Shown here: one piece after another, positions 18,499 to 27,567 of the stretch | Layout of the letters: each line of letters begins with the position of its first letter | Numbering within the stretch: position 1 is the first letter of the stretch | Source: DATATB01 sp036268995 | Lineage (GTDB): Bacteria > Planctomycetota > Planctomycetia > Pirellulales > PNKZ01 | Reading direction: 5' to 3' | Length of the DNA stretch: 64,000 bases | NCBI GenBank assembly: GCA_036268995.1 | Contig: DATATB010000140.1 | Coordinates: 62,001-126,000, forward strand | Translations under genes and position numbers: made by a program | Notes under the pieces: model-generated | Told to the model about the DNA's origin: nothing | Database searches by the model: none | What the model saw: only the letters and a program-made list of their open reading frames with translations

Positions 18499-21400
18499 TT
18501 ATGCGGCTTCGGTGTCGTCGTCGGGATCGGCAAACAGGTCGTCCAGCGACTCTTGGTCGCCCGATGCGCCGGCGGGCCAGATCACGTCCTCGTCGTCGAG
18601 ATCGATCGATCCATTCCGCGACGATGCACTGCCGCCGGTTTCGTCTTCAACCGGTTCGTGCCAGATGGCCGATGCAAACGGCTCGCGCACCTTGGTCTCG
18701 CGCGTGCGTCGCTTTTTCTTCCCCTGCCCACGACGCGATTTCGGCTTGCGCGGCCGCACCGGCACCAGATCTTCGTCGTGCTCGGCGTCTTCGGCGGCGC
18801 TGGCCGCTAGGGCCTCGTTGGCTGCGTCGAGTTCTTCGCTTTCGTCGTTCGCAAGTGCGGCCGGCAGCACAACCTCTTCTTCCTCCTGCGGCTCCTCGAC
18901 CACGGTCGGCAGCTTCCGGCTGCGCTTGCTACTGCGGCTTTCGGCGACGGTGCGTGATGGCAACTCGCGCGTGTGAACCTTGAGCGATTGAAACAAATGC
19001 GCGATATGTTCGTGGCACGTGAATACCAGCAGCTGAAAGCCGCCGGCGGCGAAATCGCGCAGGACCGCGGCCGTGGCTTTGGCGCGGTGAGTGTCGAAGT
19101 TCACCAGCACGTCATCCAGCACCAGCGGCAGCGAGGCGCCGCGGCTGGCGTACGCGCTGACCAGCGCCAATCGCAGGCTCAGAAAGAGCTGCTCGCGCGT
19201 GCCGCTGCTCAGCACTTCGACCGGCAGCGACTGCCCGGCCGCATCGTCCACCAGCAGCACGTTCTCGTCCACGGGCGTCCACACGCGACGGTAGCGGCCT
19301 TCGGTCAATTGGCGCAGATAGCCGGAGGCTTCTTGCAAAGTGGCCGGCTGCCGATCGGCTTCGTACGTGCGGCGAATCGATTCCAGCAAGCGGCCAGTCA
19401 CGGCCAGCACTTGCCAGCGCTCGATGGCTTCGCGCAGTTGCTGGTCGATCGTTCCCAACTCCAGCAGCTTGTGGCTGGCGCGGCGGTCGTCGGCCAGCGT
19501 GCGAAGCTGGACCGACAATTGCCCACGCTGTTCGCTCAGAACTTGCAACTGCTGCCGCGAGGCCTGTCGGCGAGCGGCCAGGTCGCGGGCGTGCGCGTCC
19601 AGTTGCACGGGGCCGAGACGCTCGAGCGGATCATGCAGCAGCTCTTCAGACAATTGAGGACCGGTCGCCAACGCGATTTCGGCGGCGATTTTGTCACGCT
19701 GCGTCCGCAACGACGCGGCCTTGACGGCCTGGATGGCCCGATCGCGGAATTCCTGCGCATCGCGCACGTGGGCCCGGCGCAGCAGCGCGAGCCGGCGGCG
19801 ACGCACGATCCGCAACTGCCGCTGGTTTTTTCGCTGCAAGCGGCGCAGCTCTTCGGTCCGCGTGCGCCAGCGCTCGCGGCCCGCAAGCTGCGCGTGATGA
19901 TCGCGGAGTGTGTCTTCCAATTGTCGCAAGTGATCGTCGAAGCCGGTGCCGGCGGGTTGAATCTCGAGCTCCGCCAGCAATTGCCGGATGCGGCCCAGAA
20001 AGCCGTCCAAGTCGCGGCGGCGCTGCTGGCCTTCACGATGCAAGCGCTCGATCCGCACGGTCGCCTCGCCCAGCGAATGGCGCGAGGCAATCAATTCCCG
20101 AATCTGGCCGGGCCGAGTCTCCTTAGGCAAACCGGCGGCGGCCAGCGCATGTTGCCAGCGCCGTTGCGCGTCTTGCTGCTCGCCGCGCAATTGGCCGGCG
20201 GCCGCGCGTGCGGCGTCGGCTTCTTGCTGGGCCACCGAGCGGCGGCCGTCGACCGCCAGCAGCTCTTCCAGCCGGGACAGTTCCTTTTCGGCAGCCTGCA
20301 AGCGGGCCAATAGCGGACCGCCGCCTTTGGGCAATTGCCGGTCCAGCGCGTCGCGCTCGTCCTTGGCTTGAGCCAGTTGGGCCTCGAGTAGCGTGAGCTG
20401 TTTCTGACCCGCTTCAAGTTGCTGATTCGCCGAGTATTCGAAATAGAATTTCGATCCGGCCGCGGCGCACGTCCCGCCCAAGCCGAGCAAGGCCAAGGTC
20501 CAGCCCATCGGCCCCAGGAAGGCGCTGCCCATGAAAATGCCGGCCAGGATCAGCGTCACGCCGAAGACGAACAGCCCGCCCAGGGCGGCCACGAAACTCA
20601 GCGGCATGACTTGCCGCTCGAGCAGCTCGTGACTGCGGTCTTGCAACTCGGTGCGGCCGCGGGTCATTTGCTCCAGGCGTTCGTCCAGTTGCACGCGGCG
20701 TCGCAATTGCGTGACCAGTGTACCCGCCCGCTCGATGGCGGGCGTCAGTTCCTTTTCGGCGCGGCCCGCCAGCGCGGCGCGGATTTCGTCGGCCAGTTGG
20801 CTGGCGGTGGATTTTGCACGTTCGGCATCGGCTTGCGTGTTTTTCACGCGCTCGCGCAGATCGCGATGCAAGCGGGCGGCCTGCTTCAGTCGCGCGAAAG
20901 TTTTGCGCGAAACCGGCTCACTAGCCGTCGGAACGTTGGCGAACTCGGCCCCCAGCGAAGCCGCGTCACGCTGCAGCCGGCCTTGCAACTCGGCGATCTC
21001 GGCATCGTGCCGGGCCACGTCGGCCGCCAGGCTTGCAGCCCATGCACGCTGTTCGACCAGCGCCTCGATGCGCGGAGCCAGCCGGGCCACCAGCGGGCGG
21101 TCGGCCAAGCGGGCCAATTCCTCGCGGGAGCCGTGCAGTTGCCGCCGGAGATGCTTGTGCCGGCGTCGGCGCCGCTCACATGCAGCGGTTAAGTGATCGA
21201 AATCCTCGAGCGCTCCGGCCGGCAGCGCCGGCGGCTGGCCCAGCGCCGCCAGTTGTGCGTCGAGCTGTTTGCGGCGGTCCCACTTTTCGCGAATTGCGGC
21301 CGCGACGTCCAATAGCCGTGCGGATCGTTCCAATTCAGTGGCTTCGACCTCGGCCTGTTCGATGTGGCGATCGAGTTGCTGCCGGCGGCCAATCAACTCG

Positions 21401-22032
21401 CCGTAATCGCGGCTTTGCGAGCGGAGGTGTTCAAGCTCGGTTACGATGCGTTCGCGCTGGGCCGAGAGTTGCGATATCTGCGAGCTGCGCGCGTCGTCGG
21501 ACGAAATGCGCGCCCGCGATGCGGCCAGCTCGCGCAACACGTCGGCCAGCGAAATGCGATCCAGGCCGGTGGTGAGGCCATAGAGCATGTCGGCAGCAGC
21601 CGTGTCACCGAGTGTGCCGAGTTCTTGAATATCGCGCAGGCCGACGGCGAACACGTTGTTAAACGTCGGTTCGTCGACGCCGCACAAGACGGCCGACAGC
21701 ACGTGCTCGCTTTGCATGGTGCCGTCGGGGCCCAGCAGGCGCAGGTCGCCCTCGATCGGATCGCGGCCGCCGTCGCGCCGCACGATTTCGAAATTGCCCT
21801 GCGGCGACGTGATCGCCAGGCTGCCGCCGCCGGTAGCGCCGGAGACGGGCGGCAGGTAGCGTTTGCGGCGGCCGGGGGCAAAGCCGAAAATCATCGAGCG
21901 GATGAATTCCAGCAGCGTCGTTTTGCCGGCCTCGTTGGGGCCGTAGAACACGGTCAACTGCCGGTCGAGCTTGCCCAGGTCGAGATCCGACCAGACGCCG
22001 AAGCCTTCGATTTTGACATTCGCGATCTTCAC
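18499..22032 (-). CDS. YhaN/SbcC-like AAA ATPase with coiled coils and charged tail
   Basis: A 1,177-residue SMC/Rad50-like ATPase of the YhaN (AAA_27) type. Walker A is 'YGPNEAGKTTLLEF' near residue 35; the signature 'VLSSGTREQLFLSLRLALV' and Walker B 'SLPLVLDDVLVNFD' lie near residues 940-980. Between them are long coiled coils broken by a two-helix hydrophobic hairpin (about residues 490-545), so the protein may touch the membrane. About 154 residues after the ATPase domain form a low-complexity tail with acidic and Lys/Arg-rich blocks. The GTG start overlaps the TGA of the upstream phosphoesterase gene (GTGA). A role in DNA-end processing is inferred from family and partner. Confidence 0.9.
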   Translation of the reverse strand: MKIANVKIEGFGVWSDLDLGKLDRQLTVFYGPNEAGKTTLLEFIRSMIFGFAPGRRKRYLPPVSGATGGGSLAITSPQGNFEIVRRDGGRDPIEGDLRLLGPDGTMQSEHVLSAVLCGVDEPTFNNVFAVGLRDIQELGTLGDTAAADMLYGLTTGLDRISLADVLRELAASRARISSDDARSSQISQLSAQRERIVTELEHLRSQSRDYGELIGRRQQLDRHIEQAEVEATELERSARLLDVAAAIREKWDRRKQLDAQLAALGQPPALPAGALEDFDHLTAACERRRRRHKHLRRQLHGSREELARLADRPLVARLAPRIEALVEQRAWAASLAADVARHDAEIAELQGRLQRDAASLGAEFANVPTASEPVSRKTFARLKQAARLHRDLRERVKNTQADAERAKSTASQLADEIRAALAGRAEKELTPAIERAGTLVTQLRRRVQLDERLEQMTRGRTELQDRSHELLERQVMPLSFVAALGGLFVFGVTLILAGIFMGSAFLGPMGWTLALLGLGGTCAAAGSKFYFEYSANQQLEAGQKQLTLLEAQLAQAKDERDALDRQLPKGGGPLLARLQAAEKELSRLEELLAVDGRRSVAQQEADAARAAAGQLRGEQQDAQRRWQHALAAAGLPKETRPGQIRELIASRHSLGEATVRIERLHREGQQRRRDLDGFLGRIRQLLAELEIQPAGTGFDDHLRQLEDTLRDHHAQLAGRERWRTRTEELRRLQRKNQRQLRIVRRRRLALLRRAHVRDAQEFRDRAIQAVKAASLRTQRDKIAAEIALATGPQLSEELLHDPLERLGPVQLDAHARDLAARRQASRQQLQVLSEQRGQLSVQLRTLADDRRASHKLLELGTIDQQLREAIERWQVLAVTGRLLESIRRTYEADRQPATLQEASGYLRQLTEGRYRRVWTPVDENVLLVDDAAGQSLPVEVLSSGTREQLFLSLRLALVSAYASRGASLPLVLDDVLVNFDTHRAKATAAVLRDFAAGGFQLLVFTCHEHIAHLFQSLKVHTRELPSRTVAESRSSKRSRKLPTVVEEPQEEEEVVLPAALANDESEELDAANEALAASAAEDAEHDEDLVPVRPRKPKSRRGQGKKKRRTRETKVREPFASAIWHEPVEDETGGSASSRNGSIDLDDEDVIWPAGASGDQESLDDLFADPDDDTEAA

Positions 22033-23264
22033 GCTTGGGTCTCCTCCCCGGTAAGCAAATCGGCGCCCAACAGGGCCGCCTGGCGAAGCACGCGAGCCCC
22101 CAGCGGCGCATCGTCCAGACGCAGCGCCTCGGGCAAACTGCCGCCGGCTGGCCGCCGGCCGAGATATGCGGCGAGATTCAACTCCTCGCTGGAGGCGCCA
22201 GCCTGCTGCTCGCGCACCAGCCGCAGGAATTCGCCCAGAATGGTCTCCTGCTCGTACCACTCCTCGGGCAGCATGGCAGCCGGTTCGAACTCCAGCGACA
22301 CGCTCCACAGAGCCGTCGGCCGATGGCCGTAATCGCTGCGCAACCGCGCGAGCAGCTCGCGCCCCAACTGCCCGCGACGAATGGCCGCGGCCATCGGGCC
22401 GGTGCCCGTCACGTGCCACGACACCAGCAGGGCCACGCCGGGATTGCCGGCCGACAAGTCCTGCAGCCGCGTGTCGAACATGCGTTCCAACTGCTGCCGC
22501 GTGGTCGAGGCATCAACGTGCAGCCGCTGGCTGATCCAGCGGAACGCGTCGGTGGGCAACTGCATGAGTCTGAGTTCGCTGCCCGGCTCGTGACTGACCA
22601 GCGTGCAACCGTGCTGGCCCGCTTCGCTCGGATCGCGGCCCTGAGTCGTGCCGCAATGATGCACGACGCACGGAGTCGACAGGGGCGTGGCAGCCGCGTG
22701 TGCTGAGCCCAGCGCCCAATAATGAATGCTGCGCGTGGCCAGCGCCGCCGGATCGGCCTCGCCATAAGCGACCGCCACGGAAAACAATCCATTTTTGTCG
22801 GGCCAGAAATCGGCCGCGCGAATCGTGCGCCGCTGGGCAAAGCTCTGACCGGTGACGTGGCACACCGGCCGGCCGTCGCGCAGCTCGACATATTCCTCGG
22901 GCCGTGACGGCGAAAACGTTCGCACGTTGGCCGGCAAGCGCAGCTCGGTGGGCCAGTCAGCCAGGGAGTCGACCTCGCCGGCCGCCCAATAGACGTTCTT
23001 TCCGGCCACGGCCAGCCGCTCGCATTGTTCGATCAAGAACAGCATGCCGCGCGGACCGGCCAGGTGCGGCCGAATCAAATCGCCCGCTAGCGCCAGGAAC
23101 TGTGCATCGTGCTCGAGCACCGCGTCGAACACCTTCTGAGCGGCCCGATAGGGTGCATCGATGAAAGCGTCGCGCAAGTGGTCAGGCACTTCACTGGCGC
23201 CCGAAAGCGGGAGTTCCAAATGGAAGTCGCCGGCATGCACAAAACGCAGCGGCCGATCGGCCAT
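22029..23264 (-). CDS. YhaO/SbcD-like calcineurin-fold protein with degenerate active site
   Basis: A 411-residue protein aligned by position with YhaO/SbcD/Mre11 exonucleases. The first two phosphoesterase motifs are intact: D13-x-H15 in 'HAGDFHLE' and G61-D62 in 'LAGDLIRP'. The others are altered: the GNHD position reads GEVD (96-99), the later lone histidine position reads 'VAYGE' (Y167), and GHxH reads G186-S-A-H189. Several metal and catalytic ligands are therefore missing and nuclease activity is doubtful. AGGAGG precedes the ATG at 23264. The gene is coupled to the ATPase downstream by a 4-bp overlap, so the two proteins probably still form a complex. Confidence 0.85.
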   Translation of the reverse strand: MADRPLRFVHAGDFHLELPLSGASEVPDHLRDAFIDAPYRAAQKVFDAVLEHDAQFLALAGDLIRPHLAGPRGMLFLIEQCERLAVAGKNVYWAAGEVDSLADWPTELRLPANVRTFSPSRPEEYVELRDGRPVCHVTGQSFAQRRTIRAADFWPDKNGLFSVAVAYGEADPAALATRSIHYWALGSAHAAATPLSTPCVVHHCGTTQGRDPSEAGQHGCTLVSHEPGSELRLMQLPTDAFRWISQRLHVDASTTRQQLERMFDTRLQDLSAGNPGVALLVSWHVTGTGPMAAAIRRGQLGRELLARLRSDYGHRPTALWSVSLEFEPAAMLPEEWYEQETILGEFLRLVREQQAGASSEELNLAAYLGRRPAGGSLPEALRLDDAPLGARVLRQAALLGADLLTGEETQA

Positions 23265-23421
23265 AGTGACGCCTCCTTGCAAATTGACGAACCCCTCCGC
23301 AGCCTTGCGAGCAGCTAGTGTAGAAACTTGCGGCAAAATCGACTAGGTCGATTGGGGGAGTCAGCTAGTCACAGCCGGTCAGTGCCAGTTGTCCGTTGTC
23401 AGTAGTCAGTCGTCCGTTGCA

Positions 23422-23448
23422 ACTGACCACTGACCACTGACCACTGAC
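23422..23448. repeat. ACTGACC heptamer tandem array
   Basis: ACTGACC is repeated three times and then truncated at six bases. GTCAGT motifs at about 23379-23410 are its inverse complement, so the region can fold into a hairpin. It lies just beyond the helicase stop codon. Short heptamer arrays of this kind are known in cyanobacteria and others; the likeness is by pattern only. Confidence 0.75.
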
Positions 23449-23463
23449 GCGATAGCAGTGCCG

Positions 23464-25521
23464 TCAGCCGCGCGAATTGCGGCCTTTGGCCGATTTCTTC
23501 TTTGTCGGGCGGCCGGAGCGCGGGAGTGGCACGGGGCCGGTGCCGCCGCGCAGCGTTTGCCGGGCCTGCTGCAGGGCGGCGATGGCCTGGGGATTGTCGG
23601 CCTTGCCGGTGAGTTCGAACAGGAAGCGGCTGGGGATCGTCGGCCGGCTTTTGCCCCATTTGTTGCGGGCCAAGGCCATGGTCAGCGTCAGCCGATCGCG
23701 AGCCCGAGTCACGCCGACGTAGCACAGCCGGCGCTCTTCGTCGATGGCCGAACCCTCGGCGGCCACCGAGCGGTGATGCGGCAGCAAGCCCTCTTCCATG
23801 CCTACCAGGTAGACCTGCGGAAACTCAAGCCCCTTGGCACTGTGCAGCGTCATGAGCGCGATAGCATTGCGGGCCAGTTGCGACTCCTTGTCCTTCTGGT
23901 CTTCGCGGCCAGAGATCGCAATCTCGTCCAAAAAGCCCGCGAGCGTCGGCTGCTTGGCCCGCTGCTGATAGGTGCCCAGCGCATTGACGACTTCTTCGAC
24001 GGCGTTCCAGCGGGCCAACTGATCGGCGGGCTCTTTGTAAAGCCGGTTGATCTCGCCCTGGTAATCGATCTTGTGGATCAGACCGGAGACGGCGTCGACG
24101 AGCGGCTCGCGCTCCAGCCGCTGCCGAAAACCATCGACGAGCGCGACAAACTTCGCCGCGCCTTCGACGGCTGGCGTGGGCAAGCCGGGCACCTGTCCGG
24201 CATGCGGCAGCACCTCACTCATAGGCTGGCCCGTTTCCACCGCACGAGCCAGCAGCGTTTCGACGGCTTTCGGGCCGATGCCACGGGCCGGCGTGTTCAA
24301 TACGCGCAACAGCGAAACTTCGTCGCGCGGCTGGGCGAGCACTTTGAGATACGCCAGGATATCGCGCACTTCCTTGCGATCGTAAAACGACATGCCGCCG
24401 ATGAGCGTGTAAGGCAGATTGGCGCGGCGGAGTTCGGCTTCGAAGGCCCGCGGCTGCTCGTTGGTGCGAAACAGAATGGCGATATCGCGCGGCTCGGCCA
24501 GCTTGCGAAAAATCTGCGAGCGGATGTCTTCGATGATCTGCTCGGCTTCGGTCGCCTCGTCGGGAAATTGCAGCACGCGCGGCGCTTCGCCTTCGGTGCG
24601 GTAAGCCCGCAGCACTTTGTCGTGCCGCTGCTTATTGAAGGCGATCAAGCGGTTGGCCAGGGTCAGAATGGCGTCGGTCGAGCGGTAGTTGTCCTCGAGC
24701 CGCACGACCTTGGCCTCGGGCCAATCGCGGCGGAACTCGAGGATGTGGGTCACTTCCGCGCCGCGCCAGCCGTAAATCGACTGGTCGTCGTCGCCCACTA
24801 CGCACAGGTTTCGATGGCCGCCGGCCAGGGCCTTGATAATGCGATATTGCGAGCCGTTGGTGTCTTGGTATTCGTCAACCAGCACATGCCGGAACCGCTG
24901 GGCCTCGTGCTGCCGCACGTCGGCAAAATTCGTGAACAGCTCTTCGGTACACAGCAGCAGATCGTCGAAATCGACGGCGCCGGCCGCCTTGAGCGTGGCC
25001 TGATAGCGCCGATAGCCCATCGCCGCCAGGTGCTCTTTGTCGGTCTGGGCGATCGAAGCCGCGGCGTCGGGGCGCACGCAGGCCGTCTTCCAGCGGCTGA
25101 TCTGGTTGATCAAGTCGCCCGGCCGCATCACGGCCGAGGGGACGCGAATATCGCGTAGCGCCTCGCGGGCCACGCTCTCCTGGTCGCCGCGATCGTAAAT
25201 GGCAAACGCGTCGGGATAGCCCAGGCGGCGAATATGCCGCCGTAGCACGCGCACGCAAAGAGCGTGGAATGTGGAGATTTCCGGCTTGTTTTTTTGCCGC
25301 TTGCCCAGCAGTGCGGCGGCCCGCTCCTGCATTTCGCCGGCTGCCTTGTTGGTAAAGGTCACGGCCAGGATCTGCTCGGGCCGCACGCCGTGGCGAATGA
25401 GATTGGCGATGCGGTAGGTGACCACCCGCGTCTTGCCCGTCCCCGCCCCGGCCAGCACCAGCAGCGGGCCGGCGAGCGTATTCACAGCCTCGTGCTGGGG
25501 TGGATTGAGATCGACGGCCAA
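23464..25521 (-). CDS. ATP-dependent 3'-5' DNA helicase, UvrD/Rep/PcrA family
   Basis: A 685-residue superfamily 1A helicase. Visible motifs: Q-motif 'LNPPQHEAV', Walker A 'LAGAGTGKT' near residue 25, Ia 'TFTNKAAGEM', Walker B 'VDEYQDTN', III 'VGDDDQSIYGWRGAE', IV 'LEDNYRST', V 'TLHSAKGLEFPQVYL' and VI 'VGVTRARDRL'. It unwinds DNA in repair or replication restart. The C-terminal end is a short basic tail. Length is typical of Rep/PcrA. About 200 bp separate its stop from the start of the yhaO-like gene on the same strand, with heptamer repeats in between, so joint transcription is possible but not evident. Confidence 0.93.
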   Translation of the reverse strand: MAVDLNPPQHEAVNTLAGPLLVLAGAGTGKTRVVTYRIANLIRHGVRPEQILAVTFTNKAAGEMQERAAALLGKRQKNKPEISTFHALCVRVLRRHIRRLGYPDAFAIYDRGDQESVAREALRDIRVPSAVMRPGDLINQISRWKTACVRPDAAASIAQTDKEHLAAMGYRRYQATLKAAGAVDFDDLLLCTEELFTNFADVRQHEAQRFRHVLVDEYQDTNGSQYRIIKALAGGHRNLCVVGDDDQSIYGWRGAEVTHILEFRRDWPEAKVVRLEDNYRSTDAILTLANRLIAFNKQRHDKVLRAYRTEGEAPRVLQFPDEATEAEQIIEDIRSQIFRKLAEPRDIAILFRTNEQPRAFEAELRRANLPYTLIGGMSFYDRKEVRDILAYLKVLAQPRDEVSLLRVLNTPARGIGPKAVETLLARAVETGQPMSEVLPHAGQVPGLPTPAVEGAAKFVALVDGFRQRLEREPLVDAVSGLIHKIDYQGEINRLYKEPADQLARWNAVEEVVNALGTYQQRAKQPTLAGFLDEIAISGREDQKDKESQLARNAIALMTLHSAKGLEFPQVYLVGMEEGLLPHHRSVAAEGSAIDEERRLCYVGVTRARDRLTLTMALARNKWGKSRPTIPSRFLFELTGKADNPQAIAALQQARQTLRGGTGPVPLPRSGRPTKKKSAKGRNSRG

Positions 25522-25700
25522 GCGGTCCTCCCCTGACGTGCGAACGCGAAGGGACGCATCGTAAACGACGGTAGCATCCCAGGCAAATGACGCGGCCGCC
25601 TCGAATTACCCGCCCAATCTCCCGAAAATCGGCCCGAGGGTTGCGCAGGGCCCTAGGCGGTTTCTATTGCATGGCGTTGGCGATCGATTGGCGAAGGTGG

Positions 25701-26120
25701 CTATGGGTCGCGCCAATTTGAAAGGGAAAGCCCGTCGATCCACTCGAAGTGCCGCGGATTAGCGGTCGCGACGGCCAATCGTTGGATCAAAGCCGTTGCC
25801 GCGATGATAAGGTCGGCGTCGTCAACGTTGATTCCCTGCCGTTGCCCCTGGGCCCATAGCGTCGCCGCACGATCGAATACCTCGGCGGTCACTGGGAGGC
25901 GTTCGCAGTGCCCACAAAAGACTTGGAATCGTTGCTCTTGAATGTGGGCCTGCTTCTTTCGCAGGCCGCGCAGGATCTCATAGCAAGAAACGTCGGAGAA
26001 TACGAAATGCCCCTGAGCACGCAGGTACGATTTCGACCACTTGGCGACTTGAACCAACCGCTTGCTCGGCAGGTCGATCACGTCGGAAAGCGTGCTCGTG
26101 TCCAGCAGGCAACGGTCCAT
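25701..26120 (-). CDS. PIN-domain toxin (VapC-like ribonuclease)
   Basis: A 139-residue PIN domain. The acidic metal-binding residues are in place: D7 in 'CLLDTSTLSD', E48 in 'SCYEILRGL', D101/D103 in 'NVDDADLIIAATA', with N121 in 'ATANPRHF'. VapC-type toxins cleave tRNA or rRNA and are held by a cognate antitoxin. Its ATG lies 2 nt after the stop of the small upstream gene at 26123-26380, the usual antitoxin-first layout. About 180 bp on its other side, up to the helicase start, I see nothing coding. Confidence 0.87.
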   Translation of the reverse strand: MDRCLLDTSTLSDVIDLPSKRLVQVAKWSKSYLRAQGHFVFSDVSCYEILRGLRKKQAHIQEQRFQVFCGHCERLPVTAEVFDRAATLWAQGQRQGINVDDADLIIAATALIQRLAVATANPRHFEWIDGLSLSNWRDP

Positions 26121-26122
26121 CG

Positions 26123-26380
26123 TTAGTCGCAGTGCGCGAGGCGAATGCCAGTGTCGAGCGTCGCCCGGAACTCATCGCGATCCTTGTCGCTCATGCCTTC
26201 GAGCACGTTACACCAGGCCGGTAGCTCGTCGGAATCGGCGGGACCGGCGTCCATTGGCAAATCCAGCGTGCGCAGCACAAGGACGACATTGGCGGTGGCC
26301 TCAAGCCGCTGACCAAACATGCGTTCCACAACGGCAAGGTCCTGGGGATCAATCTCGGTGAGTCTGCGGGTCGTTTCCAT
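26123..26380 (-). CDS. Putative antitoxin partner of the PIN toxin
   Basis: An 85-residue acidic protein that I cannot place in a known antitoxin family. There is no clear ribbon-helix-helix or AbrB strand. The assignment rests on size, acidity and genomic position: it directly precedes the PIN gene on the same strand, and the TAA stop and next ATG are separated by two bases. It carries 'EIDPQDLAVVERMFGQRLEA', a helical segment, and a Asp/Glu-rich C-terminal half that could mask the toxin active site. A TATACT box lies six bases before the ATG. Confidence 0.6.
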   Translation of the reverse strand: METTRRLTEIDPQDLAVVERMFGQRLEATANVVLVLRTLDLPMDAGPADSDELPAWCNVLEGMSDKDRDEFRATLDTGIRLAHCD

Positions 26381-26386
26381 GCGATT

Positions 26387-26392
26387 AGTATA
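26387..26392 (-). promoter_or_regulatory. Candidate extended -10 box of the toxin-antitoxin pair
   Basis: On the minus strand the sequence reads TGG-TATACT, an extended -10, ending six bases before the antitoxin ATG. Transcription would then start at or next to the start codon, giving a leaderless mRNA. I see no good -35. Confidence 0.35.
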
Positions 26393-26548
26393 CCACAGCG
26401 GCTATGAGTCCGCATCGACCTCGGATCGTTGCAGAGCGGCCGCCGCATGCTCCAAATCCGGCAGGGCTCGGGGCTCCCGTGCCTCTTATCGGCCAAGGCA
26501 GCCTGCTTTCCTTTGATTGCGGCGCCCCGCCGACGTAAGTCATAGAAC

Positions 26549-26578
26549 TTGACCCCCTTGCGGCCGCGGGCCTATACT
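26549..26578 (+). promoter_or_regulatory. Sigma70-type promoter of the TPR-rluA pair
   Basis: TTGACC (26549-26554), 18-nt spacer, TATACT (26573-26578), about 95 nt before the ATG at 26675. This is the best consensus promoter noticed in the window. The surrounding gap 26381-26674 holds no gene. Confidence 0.5.
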
Positions 26579-26674
26579 CCGGCAGCAGAAGCCCGCTAGC
26601 GCAGGCGCGGTCTTTCGTTTATTCACCCGATTTGCGGTCACCGCGGCGGGAACCCATACGGTCAGGCAGGTGCG

Positions 26675-27553
26675 ATGAAGACGGAGCGACGGCACGAACT
26701 GCAAAAGAACGAGCTGGCCGACTGGCTCGGCGAGAAGCTGAACCAGGTCCAAAAGTATTCGGGCGCGATCGGCGCCTCGGTGCTGGCGGTGGTGGTCTTG
26801 ATCGCCGTCGGCCTGTACATCTCGAACCGCTCGGCCAACCAGGCGGCTGTGGCATGGGAGGAATATTTTCGCGCTTCCGGCGCCGAAAATCCCGACCAAC
26901 TGAAGGAACTGGCCGAACGCCTGGCCGGCAGCACGCCCGGCAAATTCGCCCGCTTGCGGCTGGCCGATCAGCAGTTGCAATCAGGCACGAACCAATTGTT
27001 TCAAGACCGGGCCGAGGCGCGCAAATCGCTGGCCGGCGCGGTGGAAAACTACCGCTGGGTCGCCGAGCACGCCGGCGACAAACTGCTCGAAGAGCGAGCC
27101 ACGCTGGGTCTGGCCAAGAGCTACGAGTCGGAAGATAAGCTGCAAGAGGCGCGCGAACAGTACAAAAAGCTGCTCGATCGCTCGCCCGAGGGCGTGTACG
27201 CGCGCGAGGCCCGCGACCGCCTGCGCGATCTCGACAAGCAGTCGACCCGGCAGTTTTACGATTGGTTTGCCGAACAGCAGACCAAACCGCCCGGTTCGCT
27301 CGAGCCGGGCATTCCCGGGCTGAAGCCCAAGTTCGACACGAGCAGCCTGCCGACCGACGAGCCGGACATCAAGTTTCAGCACGCCCCGGCCACTGGCGGC
27401 AATCAGCCTCCGGGCCAGCAGCAGCCGGCCGGCAAGCAGCCGCCACCGCTGGCCTTTCCCGACCGGACGCCCGATGCCAAGGCGCCCGCCTCGGCCGAGA
27501 CGCCGCCGAGTCCTCCCGAGAAGCCGAAGTCAGCGACTGAACCGCCGAAATAG
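26675..27553 (+). CDS. Membrane-anchored TPR protein (YfgM-like)
   Basis: A 292-residue protein: a basic N-terminal cytoplasmic segment of about 30 residues, one transmembrane helix (about 31-51), then helical repeats of TPR type ('LLEERATLGLAKSYESEDKL', 'AREQYKKLLDRSPEGVYAR') and a C-terminal Pro/Gln-rich tail from about residue 225. The order matches YfgM-type ancillary proteins of the SecYEG translocon, which act as periplasmic chaperone adaptors. That role is inferred from topology; the Pro-rich tail is an addition. It is followed 14 bp later by an rluA-type gene and preceded by a good promoter. Confidence 0.78.
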   Translation: MKTERRHELQKNELADWLGEKLNQVQKYSGAIGASVLAVVVLIAVGLYISNRSANQAAVAWEEYFRASGAENPDQLKELAERLAGSTPGKFARLRLADQQLQSGTNQLFQDRAEARKSLAGAVENYRWVAEHAGDKLLEERATLGLAKSYESEDKLQEAREQYKKLLDRSPEGVYAREARDRLRDLDKQSTRQFYDWFAEQQTKPPGSLEPGIPGLKPKFDTSSLPTDEPDIKFQHAPATGGNQPPGQQQPAGKQPPPLAFPDRTPDAKAPASAETPPSPPEKPKSATEPPK

Positions 27554-27567
27554 GTACGTGTGCGGCC

